From Thermosynechococcus sp. CL-1 (GTDB lineage Bacteria > Cyanobacteriota > Cyanobacteriia > Thermosynechococcales > Thermosynechococcaceae), in assembly GCF_008386235.1 (NCBI RefSeq), contig NZ_CP040671.1, positions 1,242,001 through 1,306,000 on the forward strand: a stretch of 64,000 bases of DNA, written 5' to 3'. The translations under genes and the position numbers were made by a program. This document shows positions 1-8,794 of the stretch, one piece after another (the stretch's first letter is position 1; each line of letters begins with the position of its first letter). The notes beneath the pieces are model-generated. The model ran no database searches. It saw only the letters and a program-made list of their open reading frames with translations, and was not told the origin of the DNA.

Positions 1-702
1 TTTGAGGCGGCCTTGAATAATGGCAATGGGGGTTTCACCAATTGCGACAATATCACCTGCTTGGGCATGGGGCATGACGTAGCGATTGAGCACCTCTAGG
101 GGAATATCCAACGGCGTCAGTAAATGGGTGCGAATGGGGAGTACCTGACATCCCTCCGCCTGTCGCCACACACCTGTATTTCCCGTGGCCGGAAACTTGA
201 GGGGGATAAATTCATGATGGGTTTTCAGGAAGCGACCATGGGGGCCATAGGCAATGTAGTGAATCTTGACCCAAGCAGCCTTGACCTCGCTCACGCCAAT
301 TCCCTGCAAATCCACACAAATCTCGACATTCGTTTGCTTGGTGGACTTGACGATATAGGCAAACCAATAGCCATCGGCACGGGGGGGAAACTCTGGCTCC
401 GGGTGGCGGGGGATGACCTGCACATCCGTCTGAATCATATCGACACGGCCATCGGACAATAGCACCACCTCTGCCCGTAAGTCTGGCACCATCACCTCAA
501 GGCCACGGTGGGGGTTGCTCAGTCCCAATAGCCCGACAAAACGGTAGTGGGTTGGCTCATAGATTTCCAGATTCCAAGTGGCACGGATCACTTCAAGGGG
601 ATGGGCTGGCCGCTGGCGATACCGCCCTTCCAAACCGATCGCCACCAAAAGGGCTAGGAATCCTAGGGCGGCTGCCCCTATGCCGATAACTGTTGCAATC
701 AT
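1..702 (-). CDS. CofE-like (F420-0:gamma-glutamyl ligase-related) membrane-anchored protein, partial
   Basis: The reading frame is open from an ATG at 702-700 to the window edge (234 codons), so the C-terminus is missing. Residues 2-24 form one hydrophobic segment that should anchor the protein in a membrane. The last 40 or so visible residues (THLLTPLDIPLEVL, then QAGDIVAIGETPIAI and QGR) resemble the start of the CofE fold, where such enzymes set up the nucleotide and metal site. Cyanobacteria carry a conserved membrane-tethered CofE relative of unknown substrate; activity on F420 is not implied. It is divergent from the DUF1350 gene, with only a few bases between the annotated starts, so the two may share a promoter region. 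The family call comes from motif memory only. Confidence 0.6.
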   Translation of the reverse strand, partial: MIATVIGIGAAALGFLALLVAIGLEGRYRQRPAHPLEVIRATWNLEIYEPTHYRFVGLLGLSNPHRGLEVMVPDLRAEVVLLSDGRVDMIQTDVQVIPRHPEPEFPPRADGYWFAYIVKSTKQTNVEICVDLQGIGVSEVKAAWVKIHYIAYGPHGRFLKTHHEFIPLKFPATGNTGVWRQAEGCQVLPIRTHLLTPLDIPLEVLNRYVMPHAQAGDIVAIGETPIAIIQGRLK

Positions 703-777
703 CACGTGTCCTGTACCACTGCATTTCCCGTATTCGCTAGATTACAGTCAGTTAGGCATTTTTGGAGTGACTGGATT

Positions 778-1554
778 TTGGAGTGGCAAGAGGTTCGCGG
801 CAGTTGGCTGTGTCTTCCCCAGCGTCCCTTGGGGTGGATTCACTTTCTGGGGGGAGCTTTTGTGGCAGCGGCACCGCAATTGACCTATCGGCGCTTGTTG
901 GAGCACCTAGCGGAGGCGGGCTATGGCATTATTGCCACGCCCTTTGTGAATAACTTTGATCATGGGGCGATCGCCCTCGATGTGCTGAATAAACTCGACT
1001 ATGCCCTTGATTGGTTGATCTATCGCCGCGGCTACCCAGCGGCATTGCCCATCTATGGTTTGGGACACAGTATGGGCTGCAAGCTCCACCTGCTGATCAA
1101 TAGCCTCTACGATGGCGATCGCGCCGGCAATCTCTTCATGGCCTTCAACAACTACCCCGCCAGTCAATCCATTCCTTGGATAGAAAACCTTGCCCCCGTG
1201 GGTGTCGAATTCAGTCCCAGCCCGACAGAAACCGAAAAACTGATTCAAGAGCGCTATCCTGTGCGCCGTAATCTCTTGATCCGTTTCCAAGAGGACGATA
1301 TTGACCAAACAGCCCGCCTGCGCAGTCTCCTCAGAGCCAAATTTGGCGATATGGTCACTGCCTTGAAGCTACCGGGGAATCACCTCACCCCCCTCAGCCA
1401 AGGACTCAAGTGGCAAGTCGGCGCAGAATTTTCTCCCCTAGATGCCGTCGGCCAGTGGATCAAGCAAAGTTTCTTTCCGGAAATGCAGATTCTGGAGGAG
1501 TGTCTGTTGGAGTGGCTCAATCCCCTAGGCACTGCCCGCCGTTCCCGCCCCTAG
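778..1554 (+). CDS. DUF1350 family alpha/beta-hydrolase-like protein
   Basis: Conserved cyanobacterial and plastid protein of unknown substrate. A nucleophile-elbow motif GHSMG lies in the middle of the protein and the conserved opening IHFLGGAFVA follows the N-terminus; both are typical of DUF1350. The frame can be extended to a GTG at 706, but the family usually begins at a sequence like MEWxEVxGSW. In this frame that corresponds to a TTG at 778 (TTG GAG TGG CAA), with a GGAG 11 bases upstream. I therefore favour 778, which also leaves room for a promoter between this gene and the divergent neighbour. The protein looks soluble. It is followed by trpB after about 50 bases in the same direction. 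Confidence 0.75.
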   Translation: MEWQEVRGSWLCLPQRPLGWIHFLGGAFVAAAPQLTYRRLLEHLAEAGYGIIATPFVNNFDHGAIALDVLNKLDYALDWLIYRRGYPAALPIYGLGHSMGCKLHLLINSLYDGDRAGNLFMAFNNYPASQSIPWIENLAPVGVEFSPSPTETEKLIQERYPVRRNLLIRFQEDDIDQTARLRSLLRAKFGDMVTALKLPGNHLTPLSQGLKWQVGAEFSPLDAVGQWIKQSFFPEMQILEECLLEWLNPLGTARRSRP

Positions 1555-1602
1555 CGTGGCACAATCACATAAGGAACCCTTGATGAAAAAAGGACTTTGC
1601 CC

Positions 1603-2844
1603 GTGACTGTTGCCCCCTCTGCTGCCCTCAGTGCCGCTGCTCGCCCCGATCCCCGTGGTCGCTTTGGTCGCTTTGGTGGCAAGTATGTTCCCGAAACGCT
1701 GATGCCCGCCCTCAGTGAATTGGAGGCGGCCTTTGCCCACTATCGCCAAGACCCTGAATTCCAAGCAGAATTTCAGCAACTGCTGCGGGACTACGTTGGT
1801 CGTCCCAGTCCCCTCTACTTTGCCGAACGCCTCAGTGCCCACTATGCCCATGATCAAGCCCAACCCCAGATCTATCTAAAACGGGAAGACCTCAACCATA
1901 CGGGTGCCCACAAAATCAACAACGCCCTCGGGCAAGTCCTGCTTGCCAAACGCATGGGCAAACAGCGCATTATTGCCGAAACAGGTGCCGGTCAGCATGG
2001 AGTAGCTACAGCAACAGTGTGTGCCCGCTTTGGCCTCCAATGTGTGATTTACATGGGGGTACAGGATATGGAGCGGCAGCGGTTAAATGTGCTGCGGATG
2101 CGCCTATTGGGAGCAGAAGTGACCCCCGTCAGTGCAGGCACAGGCACCCTAAAAGATGCCACCTCCGAAGCGATTCGCGATTGGGTAACCAATGTTGAAA
2201 CCACCCATTACATCTTGGGTTCAGTGGCGGGGCCCCATCCCTACCCGATGCTAGTGCGGGAATTCCATGCCGTCATTGGGGCAGAAACGCGGCGGCAGTG
2301 CCTTGAGAAATGGGGCGGGCTGCCCGATATTCTGCTCGCCTGTGTTGGCGGCGGCTCCAATGCCATGGGACTCTTCCATGAATTTGTCGAGGAACCCCAA
2401 GTGCGCTTAATTGGTGTTGAAGCTGCGGGTCAAGGGGTGGACACGGGTCACCATGCTGCCACCCTGACCAAAGGGGAAGTGGGGGTACTCCACGGTGCCA
2501 TGAGCTATCTCTTGCAGGATGCCGATGGTCAGGTGGTTGAGGCCCACTCCATCAGTGCCGGTTTAGACTATCCGGGCGTCGGGCCAGAGCACAGCTACCT
2601 CAAGGACATTGGCCGTGCCGAATACTACAGTGTCACCGATGCTGAGGCCGTGGCTGCCTGTGTGCGTCTTACCCAGTTGGAAGGCATTCTCCCTGCCCTC
2701 GAAACCGCCCATGCCTTGGCCTATCTGGAAACGCTATGCCCGCAATTAACGGGGCAGCCGCGCATTGTCATTAACTGTTCAGGACGCGGCGACAAGGACG
2801 TGGAAACGATTGGCCGCTATTTTGAGGCACAGCCAACCCCCTAA
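1603..2844 (+). CDS. trpB: Tryptophan synthase beta chain
   Basis: Catalyses the PLP-dependent condensation of indole and serine to tryptophan, in complex with TrpA, in the cytoplasm. The PLP-lysine motif [13 protein letters not shown] and the phosphate-binding loop GGGSNAMG are both present, and the usual opening [15 protein letters not shown] follows a short variable N-terminus. About 413 residues, normal for TrpB. The frame also has a TTG at 1597; I prefer the GTG at 1603, which has an AAGGA nine bases upstream. No other trp gene is adjacent, as is common in cyanobacteria, where trp genes are scattered. It converges with asnS. Confidence 0.95.
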   Translation: MTVAPSAALSAAARPDPRGRFGRFGGKYVPETLMPALSELEAAFAHYRQDPEFQAEFQQLLRDYVGRPSPLYFAERLSAHYAHDQAQPQIYLKREDLNHTGAHKINNALGQVLLAKRMGKQRIIAETGAGQHGVATATVCARFGLQCVIYMGVQDMERQRLNVLRMRLLGAEVTPVSAGTGTLKDATSEAIRDWVTNVETTHYILGSVAGPHPYPMLVREFHAVIGAETRRQCLEKWGGLPDILLACVGGGSNAMGLFHEFVEEPQVRLIGVEAAGQGVDTGHHAATLTKGEVGVLHGAMSYLLQDADGQVVEAHSISAGLDYPGVGPEHSYLKDIGRAEYYSVTDAEAVAACVRLTQLEGILPALETAHALAYLETLCPQLTGQPRIVINCSGRGDKDVETIGRYFEAQPTP

Positions 2845-2845
2845 G

Positions 2846-4234
2846 CTAAAATTCAGCATTCCCCGGTGTACGAGGAAAGAGAATAACATCACGGATATTG
2901 TCCATCCCCGTCATAAACTGCACCAACCGTTCAAAGCCCAGCCCAAAGCCGGCATGGGGAACACTGCCATAACGGCGCAAATCCAAGTACCACCAGTAGG
3001 GGGCAGGGTCTAGCCCACGGCGGACAATCTGCTCCTGTAACACCTCAAAGCGTTCTTCCCGCTGGGAGCCACCAATGATCTCACCAATTTTCGGGGCAAG
3101 GACATCCATGGCAGCCACCGTTTTGCCATCATCATTGAGGCGCATATAGAAGGCTTTAATATTGGCGGGATAGTCATAGACAATCACGGGGCGCTGGCAG
3201 TATTCCTCAGCAAGGTAGCGCTCATGCTCCGATTGCAGGTCTAGTCCCCAAGCCACGGGAAATTCAAAGGCGCGGCCACTTTTTTCTAGGACTTGAATGG
3301 CTTCACTGTAACTAAGGCGGGCAAAGGGTTGGGTTGCCATCTGCTCGGCGGTGGCCATGACGCTATTATCAATCCGCTCCTGAAAGAAGGCCATATCCTC
3401 TGGGCAGTGGTCAAGGACATAGCGAAAGACAAACTGCAAAAAGGCCTCCGCCAGTTCCATATCTCCCATCAGGTCACAGAAGGCCATCTCTGGCTCCACC
3501 ATCCAAAACTCGGCTAGATGCCGCGAGGTGTTAGAGTTTTCAGCGCGGAAGGTGGGGCCAAAGGTATAGACATTGGTAAATGCCGTGGCCATAATTTCTG
3601 CCTCCAGTTGGCCACTCACCGTCAGGTAGGCACGGCGGCCAAAAAAGTCCTGACTGAAGTCAATATTCCCCTCTGGGGTTTTGGGTGGCTGCGCTAAATC
3701 CAGGGTGGTGACGGTAAAGAGTTCCCCAGCCCCTTCACAGTCGCTGGCGGTAATGATCGGGGTGTGTACCCACAGGAATCCCCGCTCTTGGAAAAATTGG
3801 TGAATGGCAGTGGCACAGGCATTGCGCACTCGCATCACTGCGCCTAGGGTATTGGTTCGCGGCCGGAGATGACTAATGGTGCGTAGAAATTCAAAGCTGT
3901 GGCGTTTTTTTTGCAGGGGATAGGTTTCTGGATCGGCACTGCCCCAAAGGTGAATCTGCTGGGCATGGAGTTCAATGGTTTGGTTTTTGCCGGGAGAACG
4001 CACCAGTTCGCCACTGAATTCTGCGGCAGCCCCTGTGGTCAGGTCTTTAATGGCTGGCGTTGCTGCTGCCACAGTGTTGGGAATGACCACCTGCAATCCG
4101 GCTAGGGTTGAGCCATCGTTGACGTTGACAAACGTACATTCCTTGAGTTCGCGTTTGGTGCGCACCCAGCCCTTGACGGTGACGCGATCGCCCACTTGAC
4201 CTTGATGAAGAATATCCTTAATCCGCTGCTGCAT
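2846..4234 (-). CDS. asnS: Asparaginyl-tRNA synthetase
   Basis: Class IIb aminoacyl-tRNA synthetase charging tRNA-Asn with asparagine. The N-terminal OB-fold anticodon-binding domain occupies roughly residues 17-110 ([14 protein letters not shown]). Class II motif 2 is seen as [21 protein letters not shown] and motif 3 as [15 protein letters not shown] close to the C-terminus. The length of 462 residues is normal. Stop-to-stop spacing with the convergent trpB is about one base, so no room remains for an independent terminator between them. The mutS2 gene lies 11 bases upstream on the same strand, suggesting co-transcription. Confidence 0.96.
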   Translation of the reverse strand: MQQRIKDILHQGQVGDRVTVKGWVRTKRELKECTFVNVNDGSTLAGLQVVIPNTVAAATPAIKDLTTGAAAEFSGELVRSPGKNQTIELHAQQIHLWGSADPETYPLQKKRHSFEFLRTISHLRPRTNTLGAVMRVRNACATAIHQFFQERGFLWVHTPIITASDCEGAGELFTVTTLDLAQPPKTPEGNIDFSQDFFGRRAYLTVSGQLEAEIMATAFTNVYTFGPTFRAENSNTSRHLAEFWMVEPEMAFCDLMGDMELAEAFLQFVFRYVLDHCPEDMAFFQERIDNSVMATAEQMATQPFARLSYSEAIQVLEKSGRAFEFPVAWGLDLQSEHERYLAEEYCQRPVIVYDYPANIKAFYMRLNDDGKTVAAMDVLAPKIGEIIGGSQREERFEVLQEQIVRRGLDPAPYWWYLDLRRYGSVPHAGFGLGFERLVQFMTGMDNIRDVILFPRTPGNAEF

Positions 4235-4245
4235 GGGTCTTGTTC

Positions 4246-6642
4246 CTATAACTGCACAATGGTTACTCCCCGGCCTCCCTCTTCAGGAGGCGCAAGGTGA
4301 TAGCTTTGAACGCTGGGGTGCTGCTCTAAAAATTGATGCACAAACTGGCGGAGGGCACCACTGCCGTGGCCGTGGATAATCCAAACCGTTCCCTGCTGGC
4401 GGTTGAGAAATTCCTCTAGGAGAGGTTCCGCCTCATGGGTGCGCTTGCCCCGCAGATCGAGGGTACGGCTCTCTGTGCGAATGGCGGGTGCTGGGGTTGG
4501 GGTGCGAGAAGGGGGTGGGAGGGGAGCTTGAGCTGGGTCGGACTTGGGTTTAGATGGTGTGCGTACCGGTTCGCCCTTGAGGGACTCTACGGCGTGGGGC
4601 GGCACAGTAAATTTCACGGAACCCACTTGGACGACAATATCCCCCTGCTGGCTGACACTGAGGACTTCGCCCACCTGTTGCCATTGGGGCAAACGCACGC
4701 GATCGCCGGGCTGCGGCATAAATTCGGCAGGCGGCGGCGGGGGGAGATAGGTTTTTTCAATCTGAGCTAGGGCCGTTTGGGCAGCTTGTACCTGTTCGGG
4801 ACTGTTGGCGCGTTGCAGTTGAGCAATTACTTTGGCAATTTCCTGCTGAGCCTGATGGAGGGCGCTGCGTACCTGCTCCTCCTGTTGTTGGCGCAGTTGC
4901 TGCTGTCGTTGTCGCAGTTCTTGAGCCTTGGTGGCAATTTCTTGGTAGAGGGCTTCTGTATCCCGCAGCAGCGCCGCTGCCGCTGTGGTTTTGGCCTCTT
5001 GGGCTTGGCGTTGTGCCACCAGCCCCATAATCATTTCATTGATGCGGTTGCTGTCGCTACTGAGAAAGGCTTTGGCATCCTCAATAATGCTGGGATATAG
5101 CCCCAACCGCTGGGCGATCGCTAGGGCGTTAGACTGTCCCGGTATGCCCCACAGCAGCCGATAGGTCGGGGCAAGGGTGGTCTCATCAAACTCAACGGCG
5201 GCATTTTCAAAGCGGCTGTCCTGATACTTGAGGGCTTTGAGTTCGCCATAGTGGGTGGTGGCAAAGGTGAGACTGGCGTGCTCTGCCAGATAGCGCAACA
5301 GGGCGATCGCTAGGGCTGTGCCCTCACTGGGATCGGTGCCGGCCCCCACTTCATCGAGGAGCACCAACGTATTGCCCCCTGTCATCTCGAGCTCTGTGAG
5401 AATATCGCGGATATTGCAGATATGACTGGAAAAGGTGGACAGGTTTTGGGTCAGGGACTGCTCATCCCCAATGTCTGCCCAAATCCCTGTAAACCAAGGC
5501 AACTCTACGGGCGCTGCCGCTGGCACATACAACCCTGCTTTTGCCATCAGTGCTGCCAAGCCCAAGGCCTTCAAGGTTGCTGTTTTGCCGCCAGTGTTGG
5601 GGCCAGTGATTGTCACCACCTTGGTGGGGGGGTGCAATTCAATGTCAATGGGAACCACGGTCTGTCCTTGCTCATGGTGCTCCTGCCACACCAACAGGGG
5701 ATGGCGCAAGGCCTTCAGGTGCAGTCGCGTGTCACTGACAAACTGGGGTGGGTTGCCCTGCAACCAGAGACTATAGTGGGCACGGGCCACCGCCATATCG
5801 AGGGTGGTCAGCACATCGAGCAGATACCACAAATCATCACTAATCGTGGCCAACTGATCCGAGAGGGCTTGGCAAATGGCGCGTTCGGCCTCAGCCTCCT
5901 GATGGGTAAGTTGTTGCAGGCGGTTTTGCAGGTCAATGGTTTCCCGTGGCTCAATGTAGAGCGTGGCACCACTGGCGGAGAGATCGTGGACAATCCCCGG
6001 CATCTGGTCTTTGTGGGTGGCTTTGACTGCCAACACATAGCGATCGCGCCGTTGGGTGACCACTGCCTCTTGAATAGCACTGGCTCGCTGCTGCAGAATC
6101 TGCTGCAGTTGCTGCTGGATCTGGGTACGGCACTGCCGTTGCTGCTGGCGAATCTCAGCCAATTCAGGACTGGCGCGATCGCTCACTTGCCCCTGATCGG
6201 TAATACAGCGGTAAATCTCCTGAGTCACCTCAGGATAGGTACGGACACCGGCCACTAGTTGTTGGAGTTCATTGAGTTGCGCGTGTTCCTCAATTTGACG
6301 CCGCTGTTGCCGCGCCGCACTCAACAGGTGGGCGATCGCCAGTAGCTCCATTCCCTGCAAACAGCCCCCATGATCCAACCGGCGAAGGGCAGGTTCAATA
6401 TCCGTGACTTGGCTAAAATCTAAGCGCACTTGGTGCACCGTTTCTAGGGTAATCACCTCAGTGGTTTGAGCCAACAGCACTTGACTGGCTGCTTGGGTGC
6501 CCCCTAGAATCTCTCCCCCCTGCAGCTGGCGCATCCCCCGTTTGGTAGCAGCAAACGTTGCCAACTGATAACAGAGACGCGGCCACTCCAGCCGCCCTAG
6601 GGATTTGTCTAGTGCACTAACTTGTGATGTGAGAACAACCAA
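4246..6642 (-). CDS. mutS2: MutS2 family ATPase/endonuclease with C-terminal Smr domain
   Basis: MutS2 proteins act on branched DNA and collided ribosomes rather than on mismatches; which role applies here cannot be told from the sequence. The order is a coiled-coil/clamp region, an ABC-type ATPase with Walker [14 protein letters not shown] and a following Walker B ([13 protein letters not shown]), a long glutamine-rich coiled coil (about residues 510-610), a KOW-like segment, and a C-terminal Smr domain with [12 protein letters not shown] and HGHGSGALR, the nuclease-associated motifs. The length of 798 residues fits the family. The C-terminal linker is rich in proline and threonine. It is transcribed toward asnS with 11 bases between them. 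Confidence 0.95.
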   Translation of the reverse strand: MVVLTSQVSALDKSLGRLEWPRLCYQLATFAATKRGMRQLQGGEILGGTQAASQVLLAQTTEVITLETVHQVRLDFSQVTDIEPALRRLDHGGCLQGMELLAIAHLLSAARQQRRQIEEHAQLNELQQLVAGVRTYPEVTQEIYRCITDQGQVSDRASPELAEIRQQQRQCRTQIQQQLQQILQQRASAIQEAVVTQRRDRYVLAVKATHKDQMPGIVHDLSASGATLYIEPRETIDLQNRLQQLTHQEAEAERAICQALSDQLATISDDLWYLLDVLTTLDMAVARAHYSLWLQGNPPQFVSDTRLHLKALRHPLLVWQEHHEQGQTVVPIDIELHPPTKVVTITGPNTGGKTATLKALGLAALMAKAGLYVPAAAPVELPWFTGIWADIGDEQSLTQNLSTFSSHICNIRDILTELEMTGGNTLVLLDEVGAGTDPSEGTALAIALLRYLAEHASLTFATTHYGELKALKYQDSRFENAAVEFDETTLAPTYRLLWGIPGQSNALAIAQRLGLYPSIIEDAKAFLSSDSNRINEMIMGLVAQRQAQEAKTTAAAALLRDTEALYQEIATKAQELRQRQQQLRQQQEEQVRSALHQAQQEIAKVIAQLQRANSPEQVQAAQTALAQIEKTYLPPPPPAEFMPQPGDRVRLPQWQQVGEVLSVSQQGDIVVQVGSVKFTVPPHAVESLKGEPVRTPSKPKSDPAQAPLPPPSRTPTPAPAIRTESRTLDLRGKRTHEAEPLLEEFLNRQQGTVWIIHGHGSGALRQFVHQFLEQHPSVQSYHLAPPEEGGRGVTIVQL

Positions 6643-6710
6643 TGTTCGCTATCTGCTGAAAACACTACTTTCACTGACTGTAGCACTGCTCACCAATCCG
6701 TGCAGCGGTT

Positions 6711-7670
6711 CTAGAGGACCATCCCCGACGACATCTCCGCATCCACGGCATCCTGCAGTTTCAGCAGGGTACTGGTGAGGGCTTCAGGATTGAAGTAGGT
6801 CCATTCGATGGCTTGGGCGATCGTTTGCAATCGCTCGGTAATACTCGTGAGATCTCCAAACAGATTTTCGCGCGGCAAGCCCGCAAAGAGTGCCATCGCG
6901 CCTTGGTTGACCGCCCACTTGCACTCCGATTCATGGACACGGGTGCGCAGGCCACTGAGGAGAATGACATTCATTTCTGGATAGCGCTGGCGATACTGGC
7001 GACAAAAATCGTAGGGATTGGTTTTTGGCATTCCCAAATCGAGGAGCAAGAGGCTGACTTTGCAGTTGAGGGACTCCACATGGGCAATGATTTTTTCTAA
7101 CTCAAAGTGGGATGTTGCCCAAATCGTCGAAATCCCTTGGGAGTTCAATAATTCCCGCCACATTTCCCCTTGGGTACGCGAAGAGTGGGTCATCAAGACC
7201 GTGACTTGGCTATTACTCCCATGGGAATGATTGGTGTAGGGGTGAGGACTCGGCGCATCCCGTAGGTCAATGTACTCTAGTTCTGACTCACCAATGGAAA
7301 TGCGATCGCCGTGTCTGAGGAGATGGGGCGCGTGGATACGGTTATTACCGATAAATGTCCCGTTCATGCTCTTGAGGTCAGTCAGCCGATAGCGATGATC
7401 CGCCTGCCGCTCAATACAAAGATGGTGCCGCGAACACCAGCGATCGGGTAGGACAATATCACAATCTTTACTTCGACCAATTTGCCAAACGGGTAACTGA
7501 TCCAACACAATTGAACGTTGCATGTAAATGGAGTGCAATAACAACCGGGGTGTGGGTGCCGCTAGAATCAGCTCACTGGGACGCATGAACCCCCACTGCT
7601 GTTCACCAGAACGGCTGGGTGCTTGTAGGTGTGGAACGTAGGTATCGGGGCGATTGGCTGAGGCGTCCAT
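6711..7670 (-). CDS. FHA domain protein with C-terminal receiver-like domain
   Basis: An FHA phosphothreonine-binding domain lies at about residues 60-135, with the hallmark GRS, SRHH and MNGT motifs. It is followed by a response-regulator-like domain at about 150-275. The aspartate expected to be phosphorylated is present in LLLDLGMP, but the acidic pair that normally binds magnesium at the first strand is replaced (VLMTHSS), so ordinary phosphotransfer is doubtful. There is no output DNA-binding domain. The arrangement suggests a protein-protein adaptor in Ser/Thr kinase signalling; this is inference. It is divergent from dps, with about 195 bases between. Confidence 0.8.
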   Translation of the reverse strand: MDASANRPDTYVPHLQAPSRSGEQQWGFMRPSELILAAPTPRLLLHSIYMQRSIVLDQLPVWQIGRSKDCDIVLPDRWCSRHHLCIERQADHRYRLTDLKSMNGTFIGNNRIHAPHLLRHGDRISIGESELEYIDLRDAPSPHPYTNHSHGSNSQVTVLMTHSSRTQGEMWRELLNSQGISTIWATSHFELEKIIAHVESLNCKVSLLLLDLGMPKTNPYDFCRQYRQRYPEMNVILLSGLRTRVHESECKWAVNQGAMALFAGLPRENLFGDLTSITERLQTIAQAIEWTYFNPEALTSTLLKLQDAVDAEMSSGMVL

Positions 7671-7794
7671 AGCAGCAGCTAAAAAACACTCAAATCATCA
7701 AACTTATTTTTATGCTGCCTATCCTAGCGTTGATGAGCAGCAAGGGACTACCTCCATCTTAGATGTCAATAGAATGGCAGTAGCACCCTCTAGG

Positions 7795-7824
7795 TTGCTA
7801 AAACGTACTCGTTATGAGTATGAT
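7795..7824 (+). promoter_or_regulatory. Candidate dps promoter with an inverted repeat in the spacer
   Basis: TTGCTA (7795-7800) and TATGAT (7819-7824) are separated by 18 bases, a plausible sigma-70 promoter for dps. The spacer contains the inverted repeat TACTC-GTTAT-GAGTA (7806-7820), which touches the -10 element and could be an operator. Position and symmetry are seen in the sequence; the regulator is unknown. Confidence 0.45.
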
Positions 7825-7834
7825 AAATAGACAG

Positions 7835-7852
7835 GACAGTTCGATAACTGTC
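7835..7852 (+). promoter_or_regulatory. Inverted repeat in the dps leader
   Basis: GACAGTT and AACTGTC form perfect 7-base arms around a 4-base loop CGAT, just upstream of the AGGAG ribosome-binding site of dps (start at 7866). It could be a small hairpin at the 5' end of the transcript or a DNA operator. No poly-T tract follows, so it is not a terminator. Confidence 0.4.
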
Positions 7853-7865
7853 AAAGGAGACCACT

Positions 7866-8342
7866 ATGAGTGCAACAACAACGCTGAAAGAGCAAGTGCT
7901 GACCACGCTGAAACGGGAACAGGCCAATGCGGTTGTCCTGTATCTGAACTATAAAAAGTACCACTGGCTAACCTATGGCCCCTTGTTTCGGGAGTTGCAC
8001 CTGCTGTTTGAAGAACAGGGAACAGAAGTCTTTGCCATGATTGATGAACTGGCTGAGCGTAGCTTGATGCTTGATGGCCAGCCAGTGGCAGACCCCGCAG
8101 ACTATCTCAAAGTGGCAACGGTAACCCCCTCAAGCGGCCAACTCACGGTCAAGCAAATGATTGAGGAGGCGATCGCTAACCATGAGCTGATCATTACCGA
8201 GATGCACCAAGATGCAGAAGTGGCCACTGAGGCGGGCGACATTGGTACGGCTGACCTCTACACCCGTTTGGTGCAAACCCACCAAAAACATCGCTGGTTC
8301 CTCAAGGAGTTTTTAGCCAAAGGCGATGGCTTGGTCAGTTAG
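7866..8342 (+). CDS. dps: Dps family ferritin-like protein (miniferritin)
   Basis: Dps proteins form 12-subunit cages that oxidise Fe(II) with peroxide or oxygen and store it, protecting DNA. The ferroxidase ligands at the subunit interface are visible: His33 (in YHW), His45 (in LHLLFEEQ), Asp60 and Glu64 (in IDELAER); Glu49 sits where an Asp is often found. The aspartate is kept, so this matches the canonical Dps-Te type rather than the DpsA-Te type, which has an extra histidine at its centre. Start at ATG 7866, preceded by AAAGGAG. 158 residues. Its stop overlaps by a few bases the stop of the convergent secreted-protein gene. Confidence 0.95.
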   Translation: MSATTTLKEQVLTTLKREQANAVVLYLNYKKYHWLTYGPLFRELHLLFEEQGTEVFAMIDELAERSLMLDGQPVADPADYLKVATVTPSSGQLTVKQMIEEAIANHELIITEMHQDAEVATEAGDIGTADLYTRLVQTHQKHRWFLKEFLAKGDGLVS

Positions 8343-8713
8343 TTGCGAATCGGGCCGTTGTAGTCAATGGTGGTGCGTCCATCGGCAGCCACAGTAACGA
8401 CAGTTTCGATACTGGGCAGGGATGCGGGCACGCCATTGCTGACTCGATGGCCCAAAATCCGAAACGTGTAGGAGCCGTCGGCATTGCGCACATAGGGAGC
8501 TTCACGGACAGGCCCATGCATGGACTGCTCGGCTCGATAGCGACTTAATCCGCCATTGGTTCGTTCTGCAGCTTGGCGGGCATAGTTGCGAGCGCGAACT
8601 AACTCGACAATGTTGACAGGCTCAGGATTAGTTGCTTGGGCAATCGCCAAGGGGGCGATCGCTCCCCCAAGGGAAAGACTCAACATGAGGCTAGCAATCA
8701 GCGGCTGGGTCAT
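8339..8713 (-). CDS. Small secreted protein of unknown function
   Basis: 124 residues with a clear Sec signal peptide (about residues 1-26, hydrophobic core LIASLMLSLSLGG, likely cleavage after AIA). The mature part has an NxxR-rich helix followed by short beta-like stretches (SYTFRILG, TTIDYNG). I do not recognise a family. It has normal genome-like codon use and is tail-to-tail with dps, overlapping its stop codon. Likely periplasmic. Confidence 0.65.
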   Translation of the reverse strand: MTQPLIASLMLSLSLGGAIAPLAIAQATNPEPVNIVELVRARNYARQAAERTNGGLSRYRAEQSMHGPVREAPYVRNADGSYTFRILGHRVSNGVPASLPSIETVVTVAADGRTTIDYNGPIRN

Positions 8714-8794
8714 CAGGCTTCTCCACTCAGCGGTCTTTATCTAAGATAGCCAAGGGGCTTTGCTGACCCCTAGATAACGGTCTTGATGCAACAA

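Noticed and set aside
124..462. Plus-strand ORF of 112 codons
   Set aside because: It lies entirely antisense to the CofE-like gene, which has a coherent membrane anchor and family motif; the ORF has no recognisable protein pattern.
5422..6258. 278-codon plus-strand ORF
   Set aside because: It is antisense to the ATPase-coding part of mutS2, with a low-complexity translation that lacks any motif.
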